Shown one piece after another: positions 38,401 to 46,107 of a stretch of 64,000 nt of DNA. The notes below the pieces were generated by a model. It ran no database searches. It worked only from the letters and a program-made list of their open reading frames with translations, and was not told the origin of the DNA. A program made the translations under genes and the position numbers. Source of the stretch: Planctomycetota bacterium (lineage in GTDB: Bacteria; Planctomycetota; UBA1135; GCA-002748355). The stretch is taken from assembly GCA_020638795.1 (NCBI GenBank), contig JACKHW010000001.1, positions 682,001 to 746,000 on the forward strand. Direction: 5' to 3'. Position 1 is the first letter of the stretch. Each line of letters begins with the position of its first letter.

Positions 38401-40048
38401 GGTCCGTGCATCGAAGGTATGGGGTGGGGATCCGAAGCAGGAGGTCTACTATTCGGACTGGTCGAACGTTGCCGATGGAACGACGACGGTGCCCGCGAAG
38501 GTCCAGTCGATCACGACGGTCAGCGTCGCCCCGTTCAAGGTGCGGATCCAGTTCGTCGATGCGGCCGACAACGAAGATGGCTTCCGGATCCAAGTCGGCT
38601 CGACGGCTTCCGGTCCGTGGACCGCGATCGACATCTACGATCAGCCGCTGGCGGGCACGGGCCTCTCGGTGATCATGCCGATCGACAATCTGCAGCCGAA
38701 TCGCACCTACTATTTCCGCGCGCTCGCATTCAAAGCGGTCTCCGGCAAGCGTTATTGGGATGAATCCGCTCCGGTGACCCGCGCCGACACGCGTGATCCG
38801 CGTCCCGCGACTCCGACCGGGCTCGCGATTTCCCAGCCGACCTTGAAGGGCATGACGGTTTGTTGGATGGACAACAGCTTGATCGAAGACGGCTACAACG
38901 TCTCGGTCAGCGTGGACAACGGTGCGAACTGGGATCGCAAGGCCGTCGTGAAGGGCACGGCGACGACCGGCGCGATGTGCGTGACGCTCAAGGACGTTCT
39001 GCTGCCGGATACGACCTATCTCTTCCGCGTACGCGCCACGAAGGTCTGGGAAGGCGACCCCGAGACGACCTACTACTCGAGCTACACACCGGCCAAGTCG
39101 GGGCGCACGCTTTCGCCCGCGCCGGCGGCTCCGAGCGCGCTCGAGCACACGGCGCTGAGCGCGGCCTCGATCACGCTGCGCTGGACCGACAACGCGACGA
39201 ACGAGTCGGCGTTCGCGACCTACCGCTCGACGACATCGGCGGCCGGGCCCTGGACGGGCACGGGCACCGCGGCCGCCGTGAGCGGCAGCGGCGGCAAGCA
39301 AACGAAGCAGATCGACAACCTGACGCCGGACACGAGGTACTGGTTCGCATCGCAGGCCTATCGCGACTTCGAAGGCAAGCGCTACTACTCGACGCTCGCC
39401 GTCATCGAGCGTACGACGCCGACCGCGGTGCCGCCCGCGCCGAGCAACGTCGTCGCTGTCCCCGTCAGTGACACCGAAGTCAACGTGACTTGGACCGACA
39501 ACAGCAAGGCCGAGGAGAAGTTCGCGATCTATTACGGTCCGGGAAGCGGAGGTCCGTGGACCTTGCTCGGCACGCACGCTGCGGTCGACGGGACCGGGAG
39601 TCGACCGAGCAAGACCTTCGGTGGACTCGCGCGCAACACGACCTACTGGGTGACGGCGCAGGCGATCCGCAACCTGAACAACCAGGAGTATCACTCCCTA
39701 CTTGCGCCGGCTGTGAGCGTCCGGACCTACGATCGCTTGTCGAATGCGCCGACGAACCTCAGCAACACGGCGGCGATCGGGAAAAGGTACATCACGATCA
39801 ACTGGGACGACAACTCGTTGAACGAGACCGAGTTTCGCATCCAGTTCCGCAAGTCGGGCACGACGAACTGGACGCAATACACACCGCCACGGAGTGCAAG
39901 CGCGGGTACGGGTCGCATTCGCTATCAAATCGACGGTTTGGAGCCGAACACGTCCTACGACTTCCGCGTGCGCGTCTACTGCGCGACGGCGGCACCTCCG
40001 GGGTTCACGGCTTGGACCAACGTTCACACCGCCAGGACCAACCCGTGA
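35477..40048 (+). CDS. secreted subtilisin-like (S8) protein with nine fibronectin type III domains
   Basis: 1523 aa from the ATG at 35477, which begins the signal peptide (MRIHSSAVAALVLAVASPAQ). Residues ~190-480 form an S8 domain with His239 (APHGDA) and Ser427 (FAGTSAATP). At the Asp position the motif reads IAHVEGDWTLGHEDL, with His206 where related S8 proteins carry Asp, so the triad may be altered, perhaps rescued by Asp210. From ~600 to the end are nine ~95-residue fibronectin III domains, each with a W.D.S..E.GF-type motif. Domains 4 and 6 are close copies with alternating partners, showing two-domain duplication. Followed 14 bases later by a secreted partner gene. Confidence 0.87.
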   Translation: MRIHSSAVAALVLAVASPAQEYVPTATQVVGRFVLRPLSPVKIDAKAAFLDEIIVKFREGLTVRLQNDRLRDLAAGVSLTALEASLEGLKPEPLFEQAVELLDSWRKQGTAGISEDQAPLADLNNYFVVHTHGREQSERILDALLERSEIETAYPALRPILHGDLIPWTPQFRDQQDYLDPAPNGVGFHQVESVVGARFHGGRIAHVEGDWTLGHEDLPKLTASSFLLPPNTFNGWAPHGDACLGILVGERNGYGVEGFASAADALYVSAVGQSKLGGLTYVSGATAMLNAAAKLRPGDVMSSSFGWLIPNSLVHAPADWPQECFDAIRVITAYGIHYVISAGNSDTSLDDAIYGGRYLSTAPVSGAIIVGASDGPKLAKSPSSNYGSRVDANGWGYGVVTLGNNGDLFWPNFDPKQTYTQSFAGTSAATPIVAGVVAALVRATEEQNGVRLTPAQVRADLRATGTKIPGNTPIGNRPDMWALFWKNGMPGSHLTEQHGSVGGRFVSRVFGQPNEIYVLLMSGARARIPLGLNRPLLVDPNFLAQRAGLIGASSWADVSQNVPNDKSLANAAIFTQGFVFRPTGLHATGSCEVWIQPQPEIGPDAPTNLEVTNRGKDFAEIRWIDRATNEKGYIIRIAEPWQNYVEVGRTGPGATTFRIGNLTALTDYWVRVSAYNDAGESPYAEVFLQTKEANVPDAPTDLAVTRALYQNITLAWKDRSDNEDGFRIAMSLDGINWDNVGETLSNVESFVVKDLEPGKRHWFRVRAYKDTKVERLFSGYTLTVTGDTILTKPVKDVTVTKAQPFKVLISWTDGSTDEDGFRLQKRQLPNGAWVAAGLAPAIDLPNTTGNAEITELLPDTDYEVRVLAYKTFTYKNNTERYFDDVNAPVRATRTRSAKPETPDSLAVSNPRLQGLDVCWQDRSEIEDEYEIFYSLDQGVNWEPKPIATLAGTNTAAPVCKDLKGLLLPGTGYRFRVRASKVWGGDPKQEVYYSDWSNVADGTTTVPAKVQSITTVSVAPFKVRIQFVDAADNEDGFRIQVGSTASGPWTAIDIYDQPLAGTGLSVIMPIDNLQPNRTYYFRALAFKAVSGKRYWDESAPVTRADTRDPRPATPTGLAISQPTLKGMTVCWMDNSLIEDGYNVSVSVDNGANWDRKAVVKGTATTGAMCVTLKDVLLPDTTYLFRVRATKVWEGDPETTYYSSYTPAKSGRTLSPAPAAPSALEHTALSAASITLRWTDNATNESAFATYRSTTSAAGPWTGTGTAAAVSGSGGKQTKQIDNLTPDTRYWFASQAYRDFEGKRYYSTLAVIERTTPTAVPPAPSNVVAVPVSDTEVNVTWTDNSKAEEKFAIYYGPGSGGPWTLLGTHAAVDGTGSRPSKTFGGLARNTTYWVTAQAIRNLNNQEYHSLLAPAVSVRTYDRLSNAPTNLSNTAAIGKRYITINWDDNSLNETEFRIQFRKSGTTNWTQYTPPRSASAGTGRIRYQIDGLEPNTSYDFRVRVYCATAAPPGFTAWTNVHTARTNP

Positions 40049-40062
40049 GCGGGAGTAGCACC

Positions 40063-41043
40063 ATGATTCGCATCCGTGATCTCTGCAGTTCCATGCGTCT
40101 TCGCACGCTGGTCGTTCTCATGCTCTTCGCGATGTCGGCGTACTGCCAGACCAAGGCGAGTGTCGTCTATCGGGGGTCGTCTTGTCGAAACGAGGCCGGT
40201 CCGATCGCGCCGAAGTGCCTCGCGAGCAACGAGGGCAATGAGTTCACAGCCGCGTCGTTGATCTCGAACTCGCGTTACTACATTCGAGTGCAGGAGGCGA
40301 TGGAGCTGAGCATCAGCGGTTTCGCGCTGCGCACGAAGGTCGAGACTACCGGCCCGGTCGTGGTCCGCGCCTATCTTGTTGGCGCCGACGTCTTGGGTGC
40401 ACCCGATCCGAACAAGATCCTCTCGCGTGGCAGCGTCAACGTAAAGCAGAAGTTCGACTGGTACATGGCCTGGCTCTGTCCCGCGGTGAAAGTGCCGGCC
40501 AACGACATCGTCTACCTCGCCTTCGACAATCCCAATCCCGGGATTCTCGAAAGTACGGCCAAGACCGGACGGGATGGCGTGCACTATCGCCAGCCCCTCC
40601 CGTCCGGCGGCATGAACGGTCCGTTCACAGGCAAGAAGTGGGTCTTTCGCGTCCGCTGCGGCGCCGAGTGTCCGGCACTGGTTGCACTCACGCCCCCGCG
40701 CTACGGCAACGGGCAGGACTTCGTCATCGAAGTGCAGAACGGCACTCCGATGGGCTACGGCGCGACAATGTTCGGCTTCTCCGATACGACCTTCGGAAAC
40801 GCGACGTTGCCGATCGACCTCTCGAGCCTCGTGCCCTCGAATAATCCGAACTGTCAGTTGCAGGTCAGCATCGCACAAGGCAACGGACACGGCATCGATC
40901 CAGTGGGTAAGTCACGAATCGTGATTCCGATCAAGAACAAGGGGCTCATCGGCACGAAGTTCTACGTCCAGACGATCATGGCGGATCCGAACACGCTGCA
41001 GTTCGTCAACACGCAGTACATCGAAGCCGTCATCGGGTACTGA
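40063..41043 (+). CDS. secreted protein with the shared C-terminal module
   Basis: 326 aa; signal peptide ends near MSAYCQ. No known family. Residues ~30-205 are beta-rich with paired Cys (SSCRNE, PKCLAS, WLCPAV, VRCGAECP) and could bind a ligand. The last ~120 residues (from RYGNGQDFVIEVQNGTP to QYIEAVIGY) resemble the C-termini of the lectin/PKD and CotH proteins. It starts 14 bases after the subtilase stop, so the two are probably co-expressed and both exported. Confidence 0.8.
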   Translation: MIRIRDLCSSMRLRTLVVLMLFAMSAYCQTKASVVYRGSSCRNEAGPIAPKCLASNEGNEFTAASLISNSRYYIRVQEAMELSISGFALRTKVETTGPVVVRAYLVGADVLGAPDPNKILSRGSVNVKQKFDWYMAWLCPAVKVPANDIVYLAFDNPNPGILESTAKTGRDGVHYRQPLPSGGMNGPFTGKKWVFRVRCGAECPALVALTPPRYGNGQDFVIEVQNGTPMGYGATMFGFSDTTFGNATLPIDLSSLVPSNNPNCQLQVSIAQGNGHGIDPVGKSRIVIPIKNKGLIGTKFYVQTIMADPNTLQFVNTQYIEAVIGY

Positions 41044-41060
41044 GCACTCGAGCGAGGAGC

Positions 41061-43529
41061 ATGGCGAACAGCGACGACCGCGAGACGATCGGTCCCTACC
41101 GCCTGCTCGAGCAACTCGGCGAAGGCGGCATGGGGACCGTCTACGCCGCGGAGCAGCGCGAACCGCTGCAACGCATGGTTGCGCTCAAGCTGATCAAAGT
41201 CGGTATGGACACGCGCCAGGTCTTGGCGCGTTTCGAGGCCGAGCGACAGGCGCTCGCGCGCATGAATCATCCGGCGATCGCGAAGATCTTCGATGCGGGC
41301 GAGAGCGCGCAAGGGCGGCCCTACTTCGTCATGGAGCTCGTGAGCGGGCAACCCGTGACGAACTTCTGCGACCGACGGAAGCTCAGTCTGCGTCGGCGCA
41401 TCCAACTCTTCGTGCAGATCTGCGCGGGCGTGCAACACGCGCATATGAAGGGCGTGATGCACCGCGACCTCAAGCCCGGCAACGTGCTCGTTCACGACAA
41501 GGGCGGCGAAGCGCAGCCCAAGATCATCGACTTCGGGCTCGCGCGCGCGACCGATCAGCGCTTGACCGAGCTCAGCCTCTACACCGAGCAAGGGCAACTG
41601 ATCGGCACGCCCGAGTACATGAGTCCCGAGCAGGCGGGCTTCGGTGGTCAGGACGTCGACACGCGTACCGACGTGTATTCGCTCGGGGTCTTGCTGTTCG
41701 AGTTGCTGACCGGCGACCTCCCGCTCGGTGCCATGCGGCTTCGCAACGCGGGACTGCTCGAGATGCAGCGATTGATCCGCGAAGAGGATCCGGGGCGACC
41801 GAGCACGCGCATCACGAAGCTCGGTGCACAATCGGGCGAGATCGCGGCGCTTCGTGCTTGCGATGAAAAGGCACTGCGTAGCGCACTGCGCAAGGATCTC
41901 GATTGGATCGTACTGAAGGCCATCGAGAAGGATCGGGATCGGCGCTACGCATCGCCCGCGGAACTCGCCGAGGATCTACAGCGGCATCTCGCCGGCGATC
42001 CAGTCGAAGCGCATCCACCCTCGTCGCGATACAAGTTTCGGAAGTTCATCGCGAAGCACCGAGCGGCCAGCCTCGCGACGCTCGCCGTCCTGATCTCGCT
42101 CGTCCTCGGATTGTCGCTCGCGCTCTGGCAGTACGAGCGTGCCGAGACCCGTGCGCGAGAGGCGTCCGAGAACTTGGCGTCCTTCAAGCGACTCGCCGAT
42201 GCGCGCCGCTTCGCGGGTCTGCAGAAGCGTGCGAACCTCGATCTCTGGCCCGCCATGCCCGCGCGCGTTCCTGCAATGAACGCCTGGCTCGAGGATGCTC
42301 GGCAACTCGCCGCACGCCTGCCGCAACACCAAGCGAGCCTCGAACAGGCCTTGCATGACGAGCAGAACGAGGACGAGGATCCGGTCGCGCTCGCGTGGCA
42401 AGCGGAGATCCTCACCAAGCTGATCTCGGACGTCGAGGTCATGAAGGATCCGGATCGAGGACTGCTCAAAGACGTCGAAGCTCGTGTCGCGAAGGCTGCC
42501 GAGATCGAAGCTTACTTCGAAGCCGATCGGGACAACTGGGCCGCAACGCGTGCGGCGATCGAAGCTGCGGACGGCGAGCGCGCGAGTCGACTCTACGCCG
42601 GCATCTCGCTCGACCCGATCGTCGGATTGACACCCGTCGGGTCCGATCCGGTCTCGGGCTTTCACGAGTTCGGGCACCTTGGCTCCGGAAAGGCGCCGAA
42701 GCGCGATCCCGTCACGAAGAAACTCCAGCTACTCCCGGAGACGGGACTCGTCTTCGTCTTCCTTCCGGGCGGTCGCGTGAAGATGGGGGCGCAGAGCGCG
42801 GAGCCTACGCTTCCGTACTACGATGAGCTCGCGCTACCGAACGAGGCGAGTTCGCTGAAGCAGGTCGTCGAAGTCACGCTCGAGCCCTTCTTCATTTCGA
42901 AGTACGAGATGACGCAAGAGCAGTGGGAGCGCGTCATGGGTGAGAACCCGAGTCAGTTCACGAAGAAGATCGGAGGCACCGAGGAGAAGCTCGTGCTGCA
43001 CCCGATCGAGAACGTCACCTACACACAATGCGCGGAGGCTCTGCGTCGCTTGGGACTGCAGTTCCCGACCGAGGCTCAGTGGGAGTACGCGGCGCGCGGC
43101 GGGACGACGACGCCGTGGTGGACGGGGAAGGATCGCGAGACGTTGAAGAGTGCGGTCAACCTCATGGACAAGACCTACGCCGACGCGCGCGGCGAGGGCT
43201 GGGAAGGCGCGGAGACCTGGCTCGACGACGGCTTCCTCATCCACGCTCCCGTGCATGCGCTGCGTCCGAATCCCTTCGGCTTGTACCACGTGCTCGGCAA
43301 CGTCGCCGAGTGGTGCCTCGATGCGAGCGTCTCGTACGACCAACCCGCGGACGCGGGCAGTGGACTCCGGAGACAGGAAGGCGCCGAAGGCCGGCAGACG
43401 CGCGGCGGCGACTGGAGCGCGAAGCTCGACGCGGTCCGCGCCTCGGTGCGCTTCCCGCTGCACGAACACTCGAACGGCGGCTCGCTCGGCCTCCGGCCCG
43501 TGCTGCGACTTTCCGGCATGCCGAAGTGA
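41061..43529 (+). CDS. transmembrane Ser/Thr protein kinase with FGE/SUMF1-like sensor domain
   Basis: 822 aa. Cytoplasmic Hanks-type kinase (~12-315): GEGGMGTVY, ALKLIK, HRDLKPGNV near 133, DFGLA, GTPEYMSPEQ. A single membrane segment (~341-357, ASLATLAVLISLVLGLSLAL) follows, then a ~200-residue helical region. A C-terminal formylglycine-generating-enzyme-like domain (~566-820) follows: FVFLPGGRVKMG, FFISKYEMTQEQWERVMG, FPTEAQWEYAARGG, LGNVAEWCLD, RGGDWS. In such kinases that domain probably senses a ligand; enzymatic activity is unproven. GAGGAG precedes the ATG. Confidence 0.93.
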   Translation: MANSDDRETIGPYRLLEQLGEGGMGTVYAAEQREPLQRMVALKLIKVGMDTRQVLARFEAERQALARMNHPAIAKIFDAGESAQGRPYFVMELVSGQPVTNFCDRRKLSLRRRIQLFVQICAGVQHAHMKGVMHRDLKPGNVLVHDKGGEAQPKIIDFGLARATDQRLTELSLYTEQGQLIGTPEYMSPEQAGFGGQDVDTRTDVYSLGVLLFELLTGDLPLGAMRLRNAGLLEMQRLIREEDPGRPSTRITKLGAQSGEIAALRACDEKALRSALRKDLDWIVLKAIEKDRDRRYASPAELAEDLQRHLAGDPVEAHPPSSRYKFRKFIAKHRAASLATLAVLISLVLGLSLALWQYERAETRAREASENLASFKRLADARRFAGLQKRANLDLWPAMPARVPAMNAWLEDARQLAARLPQHQASLEQALHDEQNEDEDPVALAWQAEILTKLISDVEVMKDPDRGLLKDVEARVAKAAEIEAYFEADRDNWAATRAAIEAADGERASRLYAGISLDPIVGLTPVGSDPVSGFHEFGHLGSGKAPKRDPVTKKLQLLPETGLVFVFLPGGRVKMGAQSAEPTLPYYDELALPNEASSLKQVVEVTLEPFFISKYEMTQEQWERVMGENPSQFTKKIGGTEEKLVLHPIENVTYTQCAEALRRLGLQFPTEAQWEYAARGGTTTPWWTGKDRETLKSAVNLMDKTYADARGEGWEGAETWLDDGFLIHAPVHALRPNPFGLYHVLGNVAEWCLDASVSYDQPADAGSGLRRQEGAEGRQTRGGDWSAKLDAVRASVRFPLHEHSNGGSLGLRPVLRLSGMPK

Positions 43530-43538
43530 CGCGCCGCG

Positions 43539-45254
43539 TCAGCCGTCGCTGCGCATCCGGAACATGAACTCGCCGAAGCCCTTGTCCTCGCCGTCGAGGC
43601 GGCAGAGGACCGGGAACTGCTTGCCCTTCATACCGCTGCGGAGTGCGGCATGGAGTTGGGAGATCAGTAGCGGGCGCGCGGCGGTCGTGCGCTTCAGTTC
43701 TTGGATGAAGATCGCGGCGAAGGGACTGTTCGAGTCCACAGCGCCGTCCGAGGCGAGCTGATCGGGGCCGGCCGAAGTCAGCAGGACCTTGGAGTGGCGC
43801 TGCAAGTACTTCTCGTTGGCGTCGCGTTCCTCTGCGTCGCCGCGCATTCGATTCTGTTGGACGATCGCGGTTCCGCTGTAGCAACAGTCGAGCGCGACGA
43901 GGACGTGCTTTGCGAGGAGTCGCCCGCGCAGGAGGCTACCGACTTCCTCGAAGCTGATCCATGCAGTACGGCCGGGGTCGTTGTCGAAGCTCTTCGCGTC
44001 GCTCGGGATGATCCAGCCGCGGGTTTTGTCCCGCTCTTGGCGCATGCCGTGTCCCGCGAAGTAGAAGAAGAATTGATCGTTCGCGCCTAGCGTTTTCTCG
44101 AGCTTGCCAAACTCCGCGAGGATCTTCGCGCGCGTCGCATCGGGTCCGTAGAGCGTCTGGATCTGCCTCCAGCCGAGACGCCGGATCTGCTTCTCGACGT
44201 CTTCGGCGTCGCGTAGGGCGTTCCCGAGCTCCTGGAACTCGTCGCCGTAATCGGTCACCGCCACGAGCAACGCGAAGGAACGCGAGTAGCGCGGGAGTAG
44301 CCCACGCACGGGCTCGAGCAAGTCGAGCGGCTTGCCGCGCACGCTCTCGAAGCGCGGGTCGAGGATCCCGACCTGGCTGCGTCCGCCGAAGTACCACGCG
44401 ACGGCGGCTGTCAGAAGCAGGAGCAAGGACGCGGCGATCGCCCACGGGACTTTGCTCGAGGAACGCGACACGGTCTCGGCTCGGCAGTGGATCGCCTCGA
44501 GCAGACTCGGCGCATTCGGATAGCGACCGAGCGGGCTAGCGGCGGTCAACTTGCGCAGGATCTCGTGCCACGGCTTCGGCGCGCAAGCGAGTGTGTTGCC
44601 GGTCAGCGGCTCGCCGCTGCTGCGTTCGCCGGTCGCGGCTTCGAAGAGCACGTGCCCGAGTCCATAGAGATCACTGCGTGCGTCGGCGGATTGTCCGGCG
44701 TGCTGCTCCGGAGCCGGGTAGCTCGGCCGCGCCGCGCGGTCGACCTTGGCGCCGTAGTCGATCGAGGAAAGCGCGCCACCGCCGCTCGACTTGGCGAAGT
44801 CGAAACCCGCGAGGACGGGCGCGCCACTCGGGCGGAGGAGGACGCTCTCGGTCGAGAGGTTGCGGTGCACGATCCCGTGACGATGAATCGCGTCGAGGGC
44901 ATGCCCGAGACCTTCCGCGAGGGCACGCAGCTCGGCGTCCTCGAGCGGTCCAAAGGCTTCGATGCGGTCGGCCAGGCGTCCGGCCGCCAAGGCCTCGAGG
45001 ACGAGCACCGGACCCTTTTCGGTCTCGATCACTTCGAGGAGTCGCTGCACGTACGGGCTGTCGATGCCGGCGAGCGCGCGTGCCTCTCGAAGCATCTTCT
45101 TCGCATCGAGGCCGAAGCGATCGGCGTGCGCCGCGCCGGCTCGCTTGAGCAAGACCTCGCGCTCGAGCAGTGTGTCGAAGGCCCTCAGGAGGGTCTGCTC
45201 GTCGTCGTCGATCAGGGTCTCGCGGACCTGGTAGCGCGGTGGAATTCCTTCCAT
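43539..45254 (-). CDS. pseudokinase - transmembrane - caspase-like (C14) protein
   Basis: 571 aa. Residues ~1-260 follow the protein-kinase fold (VLLKRAG Lys, REARAL Glu, SYPAPEQHAGQSADARSDLYGLG activation segment and helix F). Catalytic residues are lost: HRD is HRN (VHRNLSTESVLL, near 127), and DFG is replaced by GFDFA (near 151), so it should be a pseudokinase. A membrane segment (~270-288) leads to a caspase-hemoglobinase fold domain with FYFAGHGM (His near 403) and VALDCCYSG (Cys near 459), both catalytic positions kept. A probable signal-triggered protease. Convergent with the FGE-kinase gene (9 bases). Confidence 0.9.
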   Translation of the reverse strand: MEGIPPRYQVRETLIDDDEQTLLRAFDTLLEREVLLKRAGAAHADRFGLDAKKMLREARALAGIDSPYVQRLLEVIETEKGPVLVLEALAAGRLADRIEAFGPLEDAELRALAEGLGHALDAIHRHGIVHRNLSTESVLLRPSGAPVLAGFDFAKSSGGGALSSIDYGAKVDRAARPSYPAPEQHAGQSADARSDLYGLGHVLFEAATGERSSGEPLTGNTLACAPKPWHEILRKLTAASPLGRYPNAPSLLEAIHCRAETVSRSSSKVPWAIAASLLLLLTAAVAWYFGGRSQVGILDPRFESVRGKPLDLLEPVRGLLPRYSRSFALLVAVTDYGDEFQELGNALRDAEDVEKQIRRLGWRQIQTLYGPDATRAKILAEFGKLEKTLGANDQFFFYFAGHGMRQERDKTRGWIIPSDAKSFDNDPGRTAWISFEEVGSLLRGRLLAKHVLVALDCCYSGTAIVQQNRMRGDAEERDANEKYLQRHSKVLLTSAGPDQLASDGAVDSNSPFAAIFIQELKRTTAARPLLISQLHAALRSGMKGKQFPVLCRLDGEDKGFGEFMFRMRSDG

Positions 45255-45412
45255 GTCTCGAATCTACGGCGCTTGCGCTGCTTGCGAAAGCAGCGGCGCT
45301 TCCTGATCGAGACGTAAGACGCGTCGTTGCGGCGACATGGGTTTCGCAGTCGCCGAGGAGCATGGAGCTCACCGGCAGACGAAGACCGAAAACCCCTGCT
45401 TTGGAGAGCACC

Positions 45413-46093
45413 ATGGCCGACCCCAACGACAAAGAGCTGGAGCAATACTTCGACTACGCACGCAGCCTGGCCGGCCAGATCGCCCGCCGGCTCCCGAGCC
45501 ACGTCGATCGAGAGGACATCGAGGCGGCGGGCCTGCAGGGCCTCGTCGAGGCGTGGCGTCGCTTCGATCCGCTGCACGGCGCGGCGTTCAAGACCTTCGC
45601 CTATCACCGCGTGCGTGGTGCCGTGTTCGACTGGCTGCGCAGCAGCACTTGGATGACCGCACAGGACTGGAAGGTCCTCAACCAAGGCGAGGCGATTGAC
45701 GAAATCTCCGAGGCGCAGGGCGGCGATCTGACTTCTGCGAGCTTCGCCGAACTCGTGGGGCGTGCCCAGGACGCCGCCCGCCAGATCGCTGTGACGGTCG
45801 TGCTGAGTGAGGTCCAAAGTGATTCCGAGGATGGCATGCCCGAGGTCGAAGGCATCGAAACCCACGGGCCGGACGAGCTCGCGGCGACGACCGAACTCCA
45901 TGCGCGGGTTCGGGACGCGATCCAGGGTCTTCCCGACGACGAACGCGACGTCATCCGCATGCGATTCTTCGAACACAAGTCCGTCACCGAGATCGGAAAA
46001 CTGCTCGGCATCCACAAGTCGAACGTCACCCGCAAGTGCCAGAAGGCCTACGGCCTCCTCGAGCAGGAACTCGGCGCGCTCATGCGCGCGTGA
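45413..46093 (+). CDS. FliA/WhiG-type sigma factor (sigma-28 group)
   Basis: 226 aa from the ATG at 45413 with GGAGAG 8 bases upstream; an ATG at 45362 would add 17 residues. Region 2 reads VDREDIEAAGLQGLVEAWRR, FDPLHGAAFKTFAYHRVRGA, VFDWLRSS, as in the FliA/WhiG/SigB branch. Region 4 reads LPDDERDVIRMRFFEHKSV and IGKLLGIHKSNVTRKCQKA, a helix-turn-helix for the -35 element. It borders the type III secretion locus and is convergent with sctV (14 bases). It may control secretion genes, which is inference. Confidence 0.9.
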   Translation: MADPNDKELEQYFDYARSLAGQIARRLPSHVDREDIEAAGLQGLVEAWRRFDPLHGAAFKTFAYHRVRGAVFDWLRSSTWMTAQDWKVLNQGEAIDEISEAQGGDLTSASFAELVGRAQDAARQIAVTVVLSEVQSDSEDGMPEVEGIETHGPDELAATTELHARVRDAIQGLPDDERDVIRMRFFEHKSVTEIGKLLGIHKSNVTRKCQKAYGLLEQELGALMRA

Positions 46094-46107
46094 TCGAGTC
46101 CCGCGCA

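Noticed and set aside
36158..39694. 1178-codon minus-strand open frame over the subtilase/fibronectin gene
   Set aside because: Antisense shadow; no recognisable domain, whereas the plus strand shows subtilase motifs and nine fibronectin domains.
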